Shown here: piece after piece, positions 1 through 10,955 of the stretch | How positions within the stretch are numbered: the stretch's first letter is position 1 | How the letters are laid out: every line of letters starts with the position of its first letter | Translations under genes and position numbers: made by a program | Origin: Megaustenia siamemsis | Taxonomy: Eukaryota > Mollusca > Gastropoda > Stylommatophora > Ariophantidae | Length of the DNA stretch: 64,000 bases | Direction of reading: 5' to 3' | NCBI GenBank assembly: GCA_032433765.1 | Contig: JAVIAB010000160.1 | Location: 12,182,936 to 12,246,935, forward strand | The notes under the pieces: model-generated | Database searches by the model: none | Told to the model about the DNA's origin: nothing | The model's input: the letters and a program-made list of their open reading frames with translations, nothing else

Positions 1-64
1 TACCTGCAAGGCATCCACAGGTTGTACTATTTACTGCATACAGTAGCAGATACAATTACCCGAC
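1..64 (+). repeat. Partial dispersed repeat R4
   Basis: The stretch around 'ccacaggttgtact' and 'actgcatacagtagcag' recurs at 21121-21198 with few differences. It is therefore the end of a dispersed, probably non-autonomous repeat cut off by the window start. No coding potential is seen. Confidence 0.6.
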
Positions 65-308
65 TTGACATCTCATAGAAATGTACCTGTGGATAAAGAG
101 ATAGAACGAAGACAATTGCGCGGATGGGACACACATTTTGGAAGTAAACTTAGAGTATTACACAACAGGCTCGTTTTTGGAATCCCCAAGGAAAAAGACA
201 AAGAGGAAGACCAAAATATTCTTGGAGAAGACAGATTGAGGCAGAAATGAAGATAACGGGGAAGACATTAAATGATCTTAAAAGAATGGCAAGAAACAGA
301 ACGGTTTT
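65..308 (+). pseudogene. Non-LTR family J, 3' coding remnant
   Basis: The reading VPVDKEIERR...LRGWDTHFGSKLRVLHN is a decayed form of the C-terminal tail that follows the RT domain in mollusc-type endonuclease/RT proteins (usual form RRRWRWIGHTLRK). Closely related DNA lies at 1314-1735, 35530-35896 and 45491-46110. The copy is 5'-truncated and frame-broken. It runs directly into a 38-bp tandem array made from its own end. Confidence 0.8.
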
Positions 309-492
309 GAAAGTGTTTGTTGAAAACCTATGCTCCACAGAGAGCTGAAAGTGTTTGTTGAAAACCTATGCTCCACAGAGAGCTGAAAGTGTTTGTTGAA
401 AACCTATGCTCCACAGAGAGCTGAAAGTGTTTGTTGAAAACCTATGCTCCACAGAGAGCTGAAAGTGTTTGTTGAAAACCTATGCTCCATAG
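309..492 (+). repeat. 38-bp tandem array made from family J 3' end
   Basis: Nearly five head-to-tail copies of a 38-bp unit with core 'gtttgttgaaaacctatgct'. The unit is the last coding segment of family J (K-V-F-V-E-D/N-L-C-S-T). After the last unit comes 'gaatagaagaagaatc', the (GAA)-rich J tail seen at 1715-1735, so the expansion lies inside the element between body and tail. The same unit forms the large array at 35897-37037. Confidence 0.9.
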
Positions 493-689
493 GAATCTGA
501 ATAGAAGAAGAATCATTAAATTGTTTGTTTTCAATAAGTCAAAATTAAAACTGTCTACTCTCTTCAACATCTGTCTACATATTATATATAAGATGTCATC
601 TGTTTTATCTCTTGTAAAAGCGTTTGCTTTTTTTCGTTTCATTAAAACATAGATGCTAATTTCCAATAACACACTGATTTTTTTTCCAT

Positions 690-800
690 TTCTCTATTAC
701 AGTTGAGTTATTGAGTTATTGATTTATTGAGTTATTTAGTTATTGAGTTATTGATTTATTGAGTTATTTAGTCATTGAGTTATTAATTTATTTGAGTTTC
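690..800. repeat. Degenerate AT-rich short repeat
   Basis: Imperfect iterations of 'attgagttatt' and 'gatttattgagtt' (8-12 bp periods). They abut the family B terminal fragment at 801. Confidence 0.75.
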
Positions 801-1060
801 GTCATCACTGCACTCCGAACATGTAAATGGTGGGAGCCAGTAGTGGGGTGTAACATGCACTCCTGCAAGGTATATATGTTACTCCCCACTACTGGCTCCC
901 TGCTACCAGCTTTACCGCAGCTCTGTATTTATTTGCACGTTCCCTACTTACTCTAAATTTGTGGGAGTGTAAGTTACTCCCAACTACCTACTCCCTGCTA
1001 TCAGCTTTACCGCAACTCTGTATATATTTGCTCGTTCCCTACTATGTCCATAGGTGCTCT
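801..1060 (-). mobile_element. Family B terminal fragment, split by a 219-bp insertion
   Basis: On the minus strand 1058-1044 and 824-801 join to encode H-L-W-T-C-S-E-C-S-D-D, the last residues of the RNase H-type family B element also seen at 5783-5820. The fragment is only about 40 bp long and is interrupted between 824 and 1044 by the element at 825-1043. Confidence 0.6.
825..1043. mobile_element. 219-bp insertion with hairpin and internal duplication
   Basis: Comparison with the uninterrupted copy at 5783-5820 defines the ends, with 'atgt' at both junctions (821-824 and 1044-1047) as a possible target duplication. The left half holds a near-perfect 25-bp inverted repeat (832-856 against 876-900, one mismatch, 19-nt loop). 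A segment of about 95 bp is repeated in tandem from 880 and again from about 975. There is no reading frame. It may be a MITE-like or foldback element, but no terminal inverted repeat spans the whole unit. Confidence 0.55.
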
Positions 1061-1313
1061 ATTGCAGTTATTGATGTGAAGTATCACTTCTCGTATTTCT
1101 AGCAGTGCATGATTTCCAATCATAGATAAGATCATCACGATGTTCTTTATTTTTCGTGTCCCTGACATTGATTATCACGATGAGTTAACCTTTATACGTG
1201 GCTACTCAACATTATTCCAACATGTTTTTATTTAACACATATGACATAAAAATAAAATAAAATGCGTTAAATTATTAAAATATTTAACACAAACAATGTT
1301 ATCTCAAGTAATT

Positions 1314-1735
1314 AACATGGAGAACAACAAAATTGACAATCATGAAGATACAAACTTTCATTAATGGATGCTTACGCAGAATAAAAGGATGGAAATAGCA
1401 GAACAAAAATTCACTAACATAGAATTATTGAAATGTACCAGTCAAATAACAGTGGATAAAGAGATACAGCGAAGACGATGGCGCTGGTTAGAACACACAC
1501 TGCGGAAGCCAACTTAGAGTATTACATAACAGACCCATTTTTATAATCCCCAGGGGAAAAGACAAAGAGGAAGACCAAGAAATCCTTGGAGAAGACAGAT
1601 AGAAGCCGAGATGAAGATGATGGGGAAGACATGGAATGATCTTAAAAGATTGGCAAGAAACAGAACGACTTGGAAAGTGTTTGTTGAAGACCTATGCTCC
1701 ACAGGGAGCTGAAAAGTAGAAGAAGAAGAAGTAAT
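1314..1735 (+). pseudogene. Non-LTR family J, 3' fragment
   Basis: Begins at 'acatggagaacaacaaaatt' (W-R-T-T-K-L-T-I-M-K, after the usual CET motif) and passes through the RRRWRW-like block to ...KVFVEDLCSTGS, with several frameshifts and stops. It ends in a (GAA)n-type tail at 1715-1735. This copy carries the 38-bp terminal segment only once, so it serves as the unexpanded reference for the two J arrays. Confidence 0.85.
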
Positions 1736-1944
1736 TAAAAAACTGTTTATTTTTCATGCCAAAAACTGGGAATCAAACATGTCTTCAAGTCGATGTATTT
1801 GAAATTAGGTATCTAACTATGTATCAAGTAATAGAAGTTATATCAGAGTTGAAAACTATAGGCCAACCCCTCCCCCTCACAAAAAAACGTGATGCCCAAT
1901 ATTCTGCTGCCCCACAATTAATCCAATATGATGCCCGAAAGTTG

Positions 1945-2142
1945 AGTCACATGTTGAATTGAGTCAAATGTTGAATTGAGTCAAATGTTGAATTTAGTCA
2001 ACTGTTGAATTGAGTCAAATGTTGAATTTAGTCACTTGTTGAATTGAGTCAATGTTGAACTGAGTCAAATGTTGAATTGAGTCAAATGTTGAATTGAGTT
2101 AAATGTTGAATTGAGTCAAATGTTGAATTGAGTCAAATGTTT
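1945..2142. repeat. 17-bp minisatellite
   Basis: About 12 copies of 'gagtcaaatgttgaatt' with point changes. The flanks (1736-1944 and beyond 2142) show no recognised element. Confidence 0.95.
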
Positions 2143-2739
2143 GAAGAATATTTTTTTAAACTTTTCAAATCGTGAATGATATCATATCTCATCTCCTACA
2201 CCTGTTGATTAGACACTGTAATTTGCAGAGTCCCCCACAACTCTAATGTACAGACAAAACGTTCACTGAACGTTAATACTCGCAAATATTTCTTTTTCCT
2301 TCCTATTTTTTAATTCCAAAAAAAAAACTATTGAACAGATAATGTATCGTGACCATTTGATCCGCCCTTTCTGCTTATTTTAAGTTCAAAGTAACTAATC
2401 AGACAGATTAACTTCCCTTTATCCAAACGTGTTTTTCAACAAATCTGCACTTTACATTATATGTGGAAGATCAATCACCTCTATGTGTATTGCCATGTTG
2501 TTTCCTCAGAGCATCTTGTATTCAACGAAATATCTTTTCTTTAATCTCGCTGTGTATTTTTGTTGTTTTGTTCTTTTATTTAGTTCTATAACAGCAACAA
2601 TATTTCTTATGTTTATACCATTTCGAATGTCTAGAGAATTTGAAAGCTCTAGAACTTGTTCATTTGGCACTATTGGAGAGTATTATTTTATCTTTCCTTC
2701 TGCACCAAAGTTGATGTTGTTGTCTGTCGTATCTCTTGG
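2143..2739. other. No gene recognised
   Basis: AT-rich sequence with no recognisable domain. A hydrophobic open frame starting at 2429 runs into the next array and looks fortuitous. Confidence 0.6.
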
Positions 2740-4215
2740 TATTGTTATCATTCATCTTTTTTGTTGTTGTTGTCTTTCACCTCACTTGATGTTGTCTTCA
2801 CCTCACTTGATGTTGTCTTTCAAATCACTGAATGTTGTTGTCGTTCACCTCACTTGATGTTGATCTCTTTCACCTCACTTGATGTTGTTGTCGTTCACCT
2901 CACTTGATGTTGATCTCTTTCACCTCACTTGATGTTGTTGTCGTTCACCTCACTTGATGTTGATCTCTTTCACCTCACTTGATGTTGTTGTCTTTCACCT
3001 CACTTGATGTTGTTGTCTTTCACCTCACTTGATGTTGATCTCTTTCACCTCACTTGATGTTAATCTCTTTCACCTCACTTGATGTTGATCTGTTTCACCT
3101 CACTTGATGTTGTTGTCGTTCACCTCACTTGATGTTGATCTCTGTTTCACCTCACTTGATGTTGTTGTCTTTCATCTCACTTGATACTGTCTTTCATCCC
3201 ACATGATGTTGCTGTCTTTCAATCTCTTGATATAGCTGTCTTGCATTTCACTTGATGTTATCTTTCATCTCACTTGATGTTGTTGTCTTTTTAACTCACT
3301 TGGTGTTGTTGTCTTTCATTTCGCTTGATGTTTCTGTCTTTCACCTCTCTTTATATCATCTTTTACCTCACTTGGTGTTGTTGTCTTTCATTTCTCTTGA
3401 TGTTGTTCTCTTTCACCTCACTTGACATTATATTTAGCCTCACTTGATGTTGTTATCTTTCACCTCACTTGATGTTGTTGTCTTTCATAGCTCTGATGCT
3501 ATTGTCTTTCATCTCTCATGATGTTGTATTTCATTCTCTTGATGATATTGTCTTTCAATCTCTTGACGTTGATGTCTTTCATCTCACTTAATGTTGTCTT
3601 TTTAATTCACTTGATATTGTTGTCTTTCAATCTTTTGATGTTGTTTTCTTTCAACCCTCTTAATTCTATTGTCTTTCACCTCATTTTAAGTTGTAGACTT
3701 TAACTTCAATTGATGTTCTTGTCTTTTTTCTCTCTTGATGTTTTAGTCTTTCGTATCTCTTGATTTTATATTTCACCTCACTTGATGTTGCTGTCGTTCA
3801 CTTCCTTGATGTTGTTGTCTATCGCTTCACTTGATGTTGCTGCCTTTTAATCTATTGATGCTGATGTATTTCACCTTCTTTGATGATGATTTTTTTCACC
3901 TCACTTGATGTTGTTGTCTTTTATCTCAATTGATGTTGTTGTCTTTCACTTCGCTTGATGTTGTCTTCAATTTCTTGATGTTGACTTAATGTTGATGTCT
4001 TTCACCTCACTTAATGCTGCGCTCTTTCCCTCACTTGATGTTGCTGCCATTTAATCTCTAGATAATGCCGTCATTCACTGTTTCTTTATGTTGCTGTCTT
4101 TTTCCGCACTTGATGCTTTTGTCTTCTATCTATTTTTATTGTCTTTCATCTCACTTGATGATTTTATCTTCTATCTATTTTTATTGTCTTTCATCTCACT
4201 TGATGATTTCATCTT
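2740..4215. repeat. 25-bp minisatellite, 1.5 kb
   Basis: Built on 'cacctcacttgatgttg' followed by 'ttgtcttt' or 'atctcttt'. Period is 25 bp and quite regular at 2840-3180, then increasingly divergent toward 4215. The two spacer variants alternate in the regular block, suggesting a 50-bp higher-order unit there. Short open frames inside it are artefacts. Confidence 0.9.
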
Positions 4216-4309
4216 CCATCTCAGCTGCTATCATTTCACGACGCCGTAGAACATTCCTGTTGCTGGAGCCTTTCTAAATTACCCGCGCTTTCATGCCATC
4301 TTCCGTGGG

Positions 4310-4400
4310 TGTGTGTATTTATGTATGTATTTATGTATGTGTATATGTGTTTGTTTATGTATGTTTGAGTGTTTGTGTATGTATAATATATATATCTTTT
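4310..4400. repeat. TATG/TGTATG-type microsatellite
   Basis: Imperfect 'tatgtatgtattta' and 'tgtatgtg' iterations, ending in a short 'atatatat' run. Confidence 0.85.
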
Positions 4401-4479
4401 TCACAATTTGATTTCCCCTTTTGATCAAACAATATCGTTATAAGTTGAATGCGCTAAGTATTTGTGCATTCATAATCGC

Positions 4480-4958
4480 CATCATCATCACCATCATTAC
4501 CAATGAATGCAGTCTCAGCATCAAAGGTTGACTACCATATAGTGCCATTCCGATCTGTCTCTTGCTTTGATAATGCAAGTTGTCATAGGTTGAATTGTTC
4601 ATCTTTTGATGTTACACGTCCATGCTAGTTTTGGTCTGCCTCTGCCATATTTTTACCTTGTATTTAACCTTCCACGATTACTTTTAGTAACATACCGTGT
4701 CTTTTAATATACCTCAAAAATCTCATTTATCTTGTTCGAATTGTGTTTAGTAGTTCTCATTTCATTTTTAGTTGTTTTAAGATTTCATCATCGTTTGTTT
4801 TCTACTGTTTCTATGCAATTCTTCATATTCTTCTATAAATCCACATTTCAAAGTCTTTATTTTCTGTTCTGTTTTCTTGTCTAATATCCATGTTTCTGCA
4901 CCGAACAGGAATATTGAGAAGAAATACATTTTGCTATTCTTAGTGTTAGCCCTGGTTT
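4480..4958 (-). pseudogene. Non-LTR family E, 3' fragment
   Basis: The minus strand shows FLFGAETWILDKKTEQKI (the YGxETW region after the RT palm), then after frameshifts a GRGRPKLAW-like block and DNLHYQSK. This matches the 3' portion of the copies at 23476-26000 and 48766-49148. Frame breaks make it non-functional. Its 5' side abuts the 41-bp array. Confidence 0.75.
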
Positions 4959-4966
4959 GCATTACA

Positions 4967-5462
4967 CCCATAAACAGAAACACATACACTCGAAAGTTTA
5001 CAATCCAACCATAAACAGAAACACATACACTCGACAGTTTACAATCCAACCATAAACAGAAACACATACACTCGACAGTTTACAATCCAACCATAAACAG
5101 AAACACATACACTCGACAGTTTACAATCCAACCATAAACAGAATCACATACACTCGACAGTTTACAATCCAACCATAAACAGAAACACATACACGCGACA
5201 GTTTACAATCCAACCATAAACAGAAACACATACACTCGACAGTTTACAATCCAACCATAAACAGAAACACATACACTCGACAGTTTACAATCCAACCATA
5301 AACAGAATCACATACACTCGACAGTTTACAATCCAACCGTAAACAGAAACACATACACTCGACAGTTTACAATCCAACCATAAACAGAATCACATACACT
5401 CGTCAGTTTACAATCCAACCATAAACAGAAACACATACACTCGTCAGTTTACAATCCAACCA
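4967..5462. repeat. 41-bp minisatellite, about 12 copies
   Basis: Unit contains 'cataaacagaaacacataca' followed by 'ctcgacagtttacaatcc'. Copies are very similar, differing at a few recurrent sites (aaacac/aatcac, cgac/cgtc), which implies recent homogenisation. The next 230 bp show no element. Confidence 0.95.
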
Positions 5463-5689
5463 TTGTGTTAATGCGATCTAACGATCTTAGATAAGCGACG
5501 GTAACGCTTGTTCTATTTTTTTTATCTGCCAAGAGCGGAGATTCGAGTTGAGTCCCTTAGAGTTCAATGTGGCAGTTGAGGCTGTTAACGGCTGAAACTG
5601 GGTCGGTTTATAGTCCAGCAATTTTCTGTTCAAAGTCGAAATAGTTTGATATCGATTTTATTGAGTTATGGATAGTGTTTAAGGACTTA

Positions 5690-5782
5690 GTTATGTGTAA
5701 TGGGTAAGGATTTTTAGTTATGGATAATAGGTAAGGATATGAGTTATGGATAATGGGAAAGGACATTGAGTTATTTGCAGGT
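5690..5782. repeat. 26-bp minisatellite, left block
   Basis: Copies of 'gagttatggataatgggtaa' plus 'ggacat'. The same unit resumes at 6668 beyond a family B remnant, so the element probably sits inside one former array. Confidence 0.9.
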
Positions 5783-6667
5783 CATCATCACTGCGCTCCG
5801 AACATGTCCATAGGTGCTCAGATCCCTCAGCAAGTCCCGTTCAGCGACTGACGACTCCAGTTCTGTTTGGGTTGATACATCTTCTTACACGCTCACTAAG
5901 TTTCTCGATTCTGGCTGTGCACATCTTACCTCCCATCTCTTTCATCCGAAGGATTGACGTGGACTCATGGTTGTCGAAGTCCTGTGCTCTTCCCACTTCC
6001 CGGAGGGCATTAATGATGTCCGCCTGATCCATTGTTTGACCGTCCTCAACAAAAGCGCAGCTAGCCAGCCTGTCCGCTCTTTCATTTCCCCGTACTCCCG
6101 CATGTCCTGGGACGTAGACAAAGATGACCTTACGTATTTTTGAATTCTGCAATGACTCTACCCACTGCATACGTACAGATCCCGCCTCCACTTTTCTTAT
6201 AAGGCTCATAGAATCACTCAGTAGACAGTCGTGGGTGTAGTCTTGTGACTCTAACCAGATGAATGCCTTGGTCAACACCTGCATTGTCATGCTACTTGTC
6301 ATCATAACGTATGTAACACTGTCCTCCTTTGACTATTCTGCCTGCCGAGGGGGCTGTAAATGCCCATGCACTCCTTTGGTGTCGTCTTACAGATCCGTCT
6401 GCATCTTTCTCATCGGTGTTATTCCAGATGAGACCGTTGACCTTCGCATTGACCACGACTGAGTTCTGTTCCCTACATTTCCTGTCGAGTGTGACAATAC
6501 ACGAGAATGTGCCCCTGAATGACGTAGGCACCGGTATCCACTCCTCGCCAGCGTTGATATTCCTAAGCCGATAGACCTGTCTGATGACATCTTCTGCTGG
6601 TCCCACAGATGATTTGCCTCTTTTTAACCGGACACCCTTCTCTGTGCTGAGCTCGTGATACAGGGTA
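5783..6667 (-). pseudogene. Non-LTR family B, RNase H-bearing 3' part
   Basis: Read on the minus strand from about 6660, the order is: C-terminal RT region (EEWIPVPTSFRGTFSC), the RNase H start (ADGSVRRHQRSAWAF, first catalytic Asp in D-G-S), then M-M-T-S-S...LSDSMSLIRKVEAG and VYVPGHAGVRGNERADRLA with the conserved His and the N-E-x-A-D motif. It closes with EHLWTCSE at 5783-5820. At least one frameshift lies near 6300. RNase H of this type removes RNA from the RNA/cDNA hybrid during retrotransposition. It lies within the 26-bp array. Confidence 0.88.
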
Positions 6668-7075
6668 TGTACATGATTTATGGATAATGGGTAAGGACAT
6701 GAGTTACGGATAATGGGTGGATATGAGTTATGGATAATGGGTAAGGACATGAGTTACGGATAATGGATGGATATGAGTTATAGATAATGGGTAAGGATAT
6801 GAGTTATGGATCATGGGTAAGGACACGAGTAATGAATTATAGGTAAGGATATGAGTTATGGATAATGGGTAAAGACATAAGTTATCGATAATGGATAAGG
6901 ACTCTAGTTGTGGACAATGGGTAAGAACACGAGTAAAGGATTATGCGTAAGGATATGAGTAATGGAAAATAGGTAAGGACATAAGTTATGGATAATGATA
7001 TGAGTTATGGTTAATGGGTAAGGACATGAGGTATGGATAATGGGTAAGGACATACATTATGGATACCACAATGGC
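6668..7075. repeat. 26-bp minisatellite, right block
   Basis: Continuation of the 5690-5782 repeat, more divergent, with deletions shortening some units. Confidence 0.9.
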
Positions 7076-7614
7076 AACTTTCTTCTGTGCAATCCACTAG
7101 AACAGCTAGCATTTATGTGTTTCAGGTTTCTCACGTATCAGTATTGGTGCATCCTTATCTCTAAAACCTTAGACTTGGTTGTGCACACCACATGAACGGA
7201 GATGAGAAACCCTCTATTTAAACATTTATTTTTTTTAATGAATAAATTTGCTATTTAAATTATATTTATTCATTTGATATATTTGTTATTTTGTATATTT
7301 ATAATATGATTAAAAGAACAATTCCATAACATAGGATCAATGAAAAAAAAAGTTGCAAAACCCTTAACGAAGAAACAGTACAGATATTGATGGAAATAAA
7401 GAATCAACAATAAATTATTTCGAGAACTTATCCTAAGTCCAAAGACAAGCCAAAGAAACCAGGCAGAGCAGAACACTGTAGATTGTTTGTCTACCTCTAT
7501 TTATTGCAGATTAACTGCGCAGTGTACATGTCGTGCTGATTTACAGAAACTGAGAACTCGTTCCTTTTGCAAATGGATTCAGGGAGGCAATTCATCTCTT
7601 TGTATTATCTATTG
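7076..7614. other. No gene recognised
   Basis: AT-rich. A small palindrome has 10-bp arms at 7237-7246 and 7265-7274. No family match is seen. Confidence 0.6.
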
Positions 7615-7793
7615 AATATACAAAATTAAATTACTGAACATACAAAATTGTATTACTGAAAATGCAAAATTGTATTACTGAACATACAAAATTGTATTAC
7701 TGAACATACAAAATTGTATTACTGAACATACAAAATTGTTACTGAACATACAAAATTCAAATACTGAACATGCAAAATTGTATTACTGAACAT
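7615..7793. repeat. 22-bp minisatellite, left block
   Basis: Copies of 'attactgaacatacaaaatt' plus 'gt'. The array is interrupted exactly at 'attactgaacat' by a family C element and resumes at 8773. Confidence 0.95.
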
Positions 7794-8772
7794 CATTAGC
7801 ATCATCAAGTACCGGGCCTGTTGGCGAAGGTGATCATGTCTCTCCACAACTTTCGATCTCGACAGCTATTTATCATTTCTGTTGTTGACTTTCTGCCAAG
7901 CCATTCTCTTAAGCTGTCTGTTATTTTTTCTCTTTGCTTCCCTCTGTCTCTTCGTCCCTAATTTTTTCCAGTTGTCACAACATATTCCAGTTGCTCTCCT
8001 CTCATCACATGGTCAAAAAATTATGATTGTTTCTTCCTAATATTGTAAATTAGCTCTCTTTTTTGCTTTGACCTCTCGCAAAACATCTTCATTACTCTTC
8101 TTAGCTGTCCAAGGTACTCTCAACATTCTTCTGTAAAACCACATTTCTACAGACTCCAGTAATTTTCTTGTCTATTGTCCTATTGACCATGATTCGCATC
8201 CATATGTTAAGACTAGCTCTACGTAACATTTAAGAACTCTTTTTTCTTGTTTCTATTGTCATAAATGTATTGCATAGTATCTTCCTCATTTTTGGAAAGC
8301 TGCTTTTGCCTGAGCCATTCTGCATCTCACCTCTTTTGTACATCTTCCGTCTGAGGTTAACAAAGTTCCTAAATATTTAAATTCATTTACCTGTTTTAAT
8401 ATTGTTCCACGTGTCTTTATTTTGCACTGAGGTGATGTCTTTTTCTTTGTTGTTACCAATGCCTCTGTCTTATTGCTATTAAGGCTGAGTTCTTTATTTT
8501 TGCTTTCTTTCACTATAATGTCCAACATTTCTTGTAACTCATTTTCACACTTAGCGATTAAGACTGTATCATCAGCCTTAATACCTTAGATTATTTATAT
8601 TATGACCTCCAATTGTTATTCCAGGCATGTCCCTTATGGATCTTAAAATAATCTCACTATAAATATTAAACAAATCTGGTGACAGCACACAACCTTGTCT
8701 AACACCCTGTTTTATTTATTGAAACATTCCCAATTGGTTTCCAGTTCTTATGGCCGCTGCTTGTTGCCAGTA
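7794..8772 (-). pseudogene. Non-LTR family C, RT 3' half
   Basis: On the minus strand: QQAAAIRTGNQLG, then RQGCVLSPDLFNIYSEI, the palm A-D-D-T-V-L-I-A-K, NEFKYLGTLLTSDGRCT, and a C-terminal tail ending about 7800 with a (gat)-rich end. Extra bases between Tyr and Ala in the Y-A-D-D motif (about 8575-8585) shift the frame, so it is dead. It is 5'-truncated and inserted into the 22-bp array. It is the longest C copy here. Confidence 0.9.
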
Positions 8773-9030
8773 CATTACTGAACATACACAATTGAATTAC
8801 TGAACATACAAAATTGAAATACTGAACATGCTAAATTGAAATACTGAACATACACAATTTTTTACCGAACATACAAAACTGAATTACTGAAAATACACAA
8901 TTGAATTACTGAACATACACACTAAATTACTGAACAATAGAAACTGAATTACATTCTGAACATACACAACAAAATTACATATTGAACATACAACATTGAA
9001 TTACTTACTGAACATACACAACTGAATATA
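8773..9030. repeat. 22-bp minisatellite, right block
   Basis: Same unit as 7615-7793 but more diverged ('gaattactgaacatacac'). It fades out near 9030. Confidence 0.9.
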
Positions 9031-9359
9031 GAAGAGATAGTATTCATCCTATAACAAAATGTTGATCCACTTGCATTCTCTCTTTCCAACACATTTTCCT
9101 CAGTTATCTATTGACTTCTCATTATCTTTCTGTAGTAATCGGAGTAAAGAATTGGCGTTTTAATTAAAATGTGGATCGATATTGTTTCTCCAATCAGACA
9201 AGCTATAATTACAACTGTGATATCCGATTACTTCCGGTTCGTGTAGTTTCTGTTACATCCGACAGCGGACATATTTGCTCAATTTTTTAGCCCTTGGTTT
9301 AAGTACGGACGATTGTTTCCCTTTGTAACTGAATTATCTAACTTCCTGAAATAGTCGAG
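9031..9359. other. No gene recognised
   Basis: Unique-looking AT-rich sequence with no motif that I can place. Confidence 0.6.
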
Positions 9360-9535
9360 ATAAACACAAACATGAAATATACAAAATATTAAATTATATG
9401 CGGGGAGGCGAGTATAGCCGTAGAGAACATATAAAATAAACATCAAATGGTATTGAACATCTAAACTAAAAGAAAGACAAGAGAAACCCCAACGTTACGG
9501 CAAAAGCCTTCATCAGGTATAACAAACTATACCAA
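9360..9535 (-). repeat. Dispersed repeat P, copy 1
   Basis: Reading the minus strand, 'acctgatgaaggcttttgcc' at 9520-9501 is followed by 'gtaacgttgg' and 'tttctcttgtctttc'. The rest matches 9785-9965 and 57300-57500. The layout (short, non-coding, with a 'ctgatga...gaaac' core in most copies) recalls the hammerhead-bearing ends of Penelope-like elements, but that link is inference. Confidence 0.65.
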
Positions 9536-9784
9536 ACAAAAATAAAAAAAACCAACATAAGTCCAAGCTAGAAAACACAACATAGATGTACAAAGAAATG
9601 GCGGAAAAAGACGGTGGCCAGGATTTACATAGAGTCCGGTTAAAAGATAAATACACAAACGAACAGGTAGGATTTTTTCGAATGAAGTTTGAGAACTGTG
9701 GGGGAGTAGGCATTGTAGAAGTAAGACGAGTGACAGTGAGAGCTGATAAGGAAAAGAACAATATGCAGCGGCAGTATATAAAGG

Positions 9785-9860
9785 ATTAAGCAAAAATATC
9801 AAATATATAGAATATTAAATACTCTGTGGGGTCGTGAGTATAGCTGCGGAGATCATATAA
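9785..9860 (-). repeat. Dispersed repeat P, partial copy 2
   Basis: 'aatatcaaatatatagaata' through 'gagtatagctgcggagatca' parallels 9365-9440 and 57315-57375. It carries only the distal half of P and joins directly to an inverted P copy. Confidence 0.6.
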
Positions 9861-9861
9861 A

Positions 9862-9965
9862 TATTTGTTATATCCGATGAAGGTTTTTGCTGAAACGTTG
9901 TAGTTTCTCTTGTCTTTCTATTAGATTTAGCTGCTCCATACTATTTCATGTTTATTTTGTATGTT
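9862..9965 (+). repeat. Dispersed repeat P, copy 3 (inverted)
   Basis: The segment from 'tttgttatatccgatgaagg' on is the reverse complement of the copy at about 9430-9535, making an inverted pair of about 100-bp arms some 330 bp apart. The intervening 9536-9784 has one short open frame without recognisable domain. Confidence 0.65.
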
Positions 9966-10099
9966 TTCTGAAATATTGATTTTAAAAATGACCGCAGGAG
10001 TCATAATTCTTTTGCATGAAACTTTATTTTATTGAAGATATCTCAATTGCTACAGTAACATTAGCAGCAGTTCTAAAAATATTGGAATAAAAAAGAAAT

Positions 10100-10425
10100 C
10101 ATCCTCATCATCAAGTACCATGCCTGATGGCGTAGGTGATCATGTCTCTCCATAATTTCGATCACGACAGTTATGTATCATTTCTGTTGTTGACCTTCAG
10201 TCAAGCCATTCTCTTTAGCTGTCTGGTATCTTTTCTCTTTGCTTCCCCCTGTCTCTTCGTTCCTCAATTTTCCCAGGTGTTACAATATATTCCAGCTGTT
10301 CTCTTCTCATTGCATGGCAAAATAATAATGCTTATTTTTTCCTAATTTTGGAAATTTGCTCTCCTTTTGCTTTGGCCTCTTTCATAACGTTTTCATTAAT
10401 CTTCTTAGCTGTCCATGGTATTCAT
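10100..10425 (-). pseudogene. Non-LTR family C, 3' end fragment
   Basis: Matches the 3' portion of 7794-8772 ('tcatcaagtaccatgcctga' through 'agctgtccatggtatt'). It covers the MRRE...TGKI tail block with stops and is 5'-truncated. Confidence 0.85.
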
Positions 10426-10955
10426 GGAAATAGAAATACATTAACTAAATAAACAAGAAATACGATTCTCAAAACTTGTTCCCGAAGCCATACCAGACTT
10501 AAAGTAAAATAGGTTGGTGAAAGATGTAAAAGGTAACACAGGCACATGCGTCCTGTGAAAACAGAACTAGGAGTCAGTTGCCACCAGGACTGGAAATTAA
10601 GAGACACTTTTACAAAGGCAGGTTGAAACATTCAGCATTTCAACCCAATCCAGAGCTTCAGGAAAGTAAAGACACACATAACAATAAGGCCCGAACATGG
10701 AATGTAGAGAATGAAACAAACAAATGCGAGCAAGAACAAAAAGATACTGCCGCAAAAAAAACAACAACGTAAACAGACCGATATCTTTGGACTTAGAACT
10801 GTTCTCTGTAGTCTCCGAGTTGAACTTCCACAAAATTGGGCTCATAACCTCTTCCACCTGCGATGACAGTGGACCCAAGGTGAATCGTGAGAATGTCTAC
10901 ACACGTGGAAGTTCTCAATAGCACATGCCTCTCGAACATCTACACGCTGCTAGGA
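10426..10955. other. No gene recognised
   Basis: Overlapping short frames on both strands, none with a recognisable domain. Confidence 0.6.
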
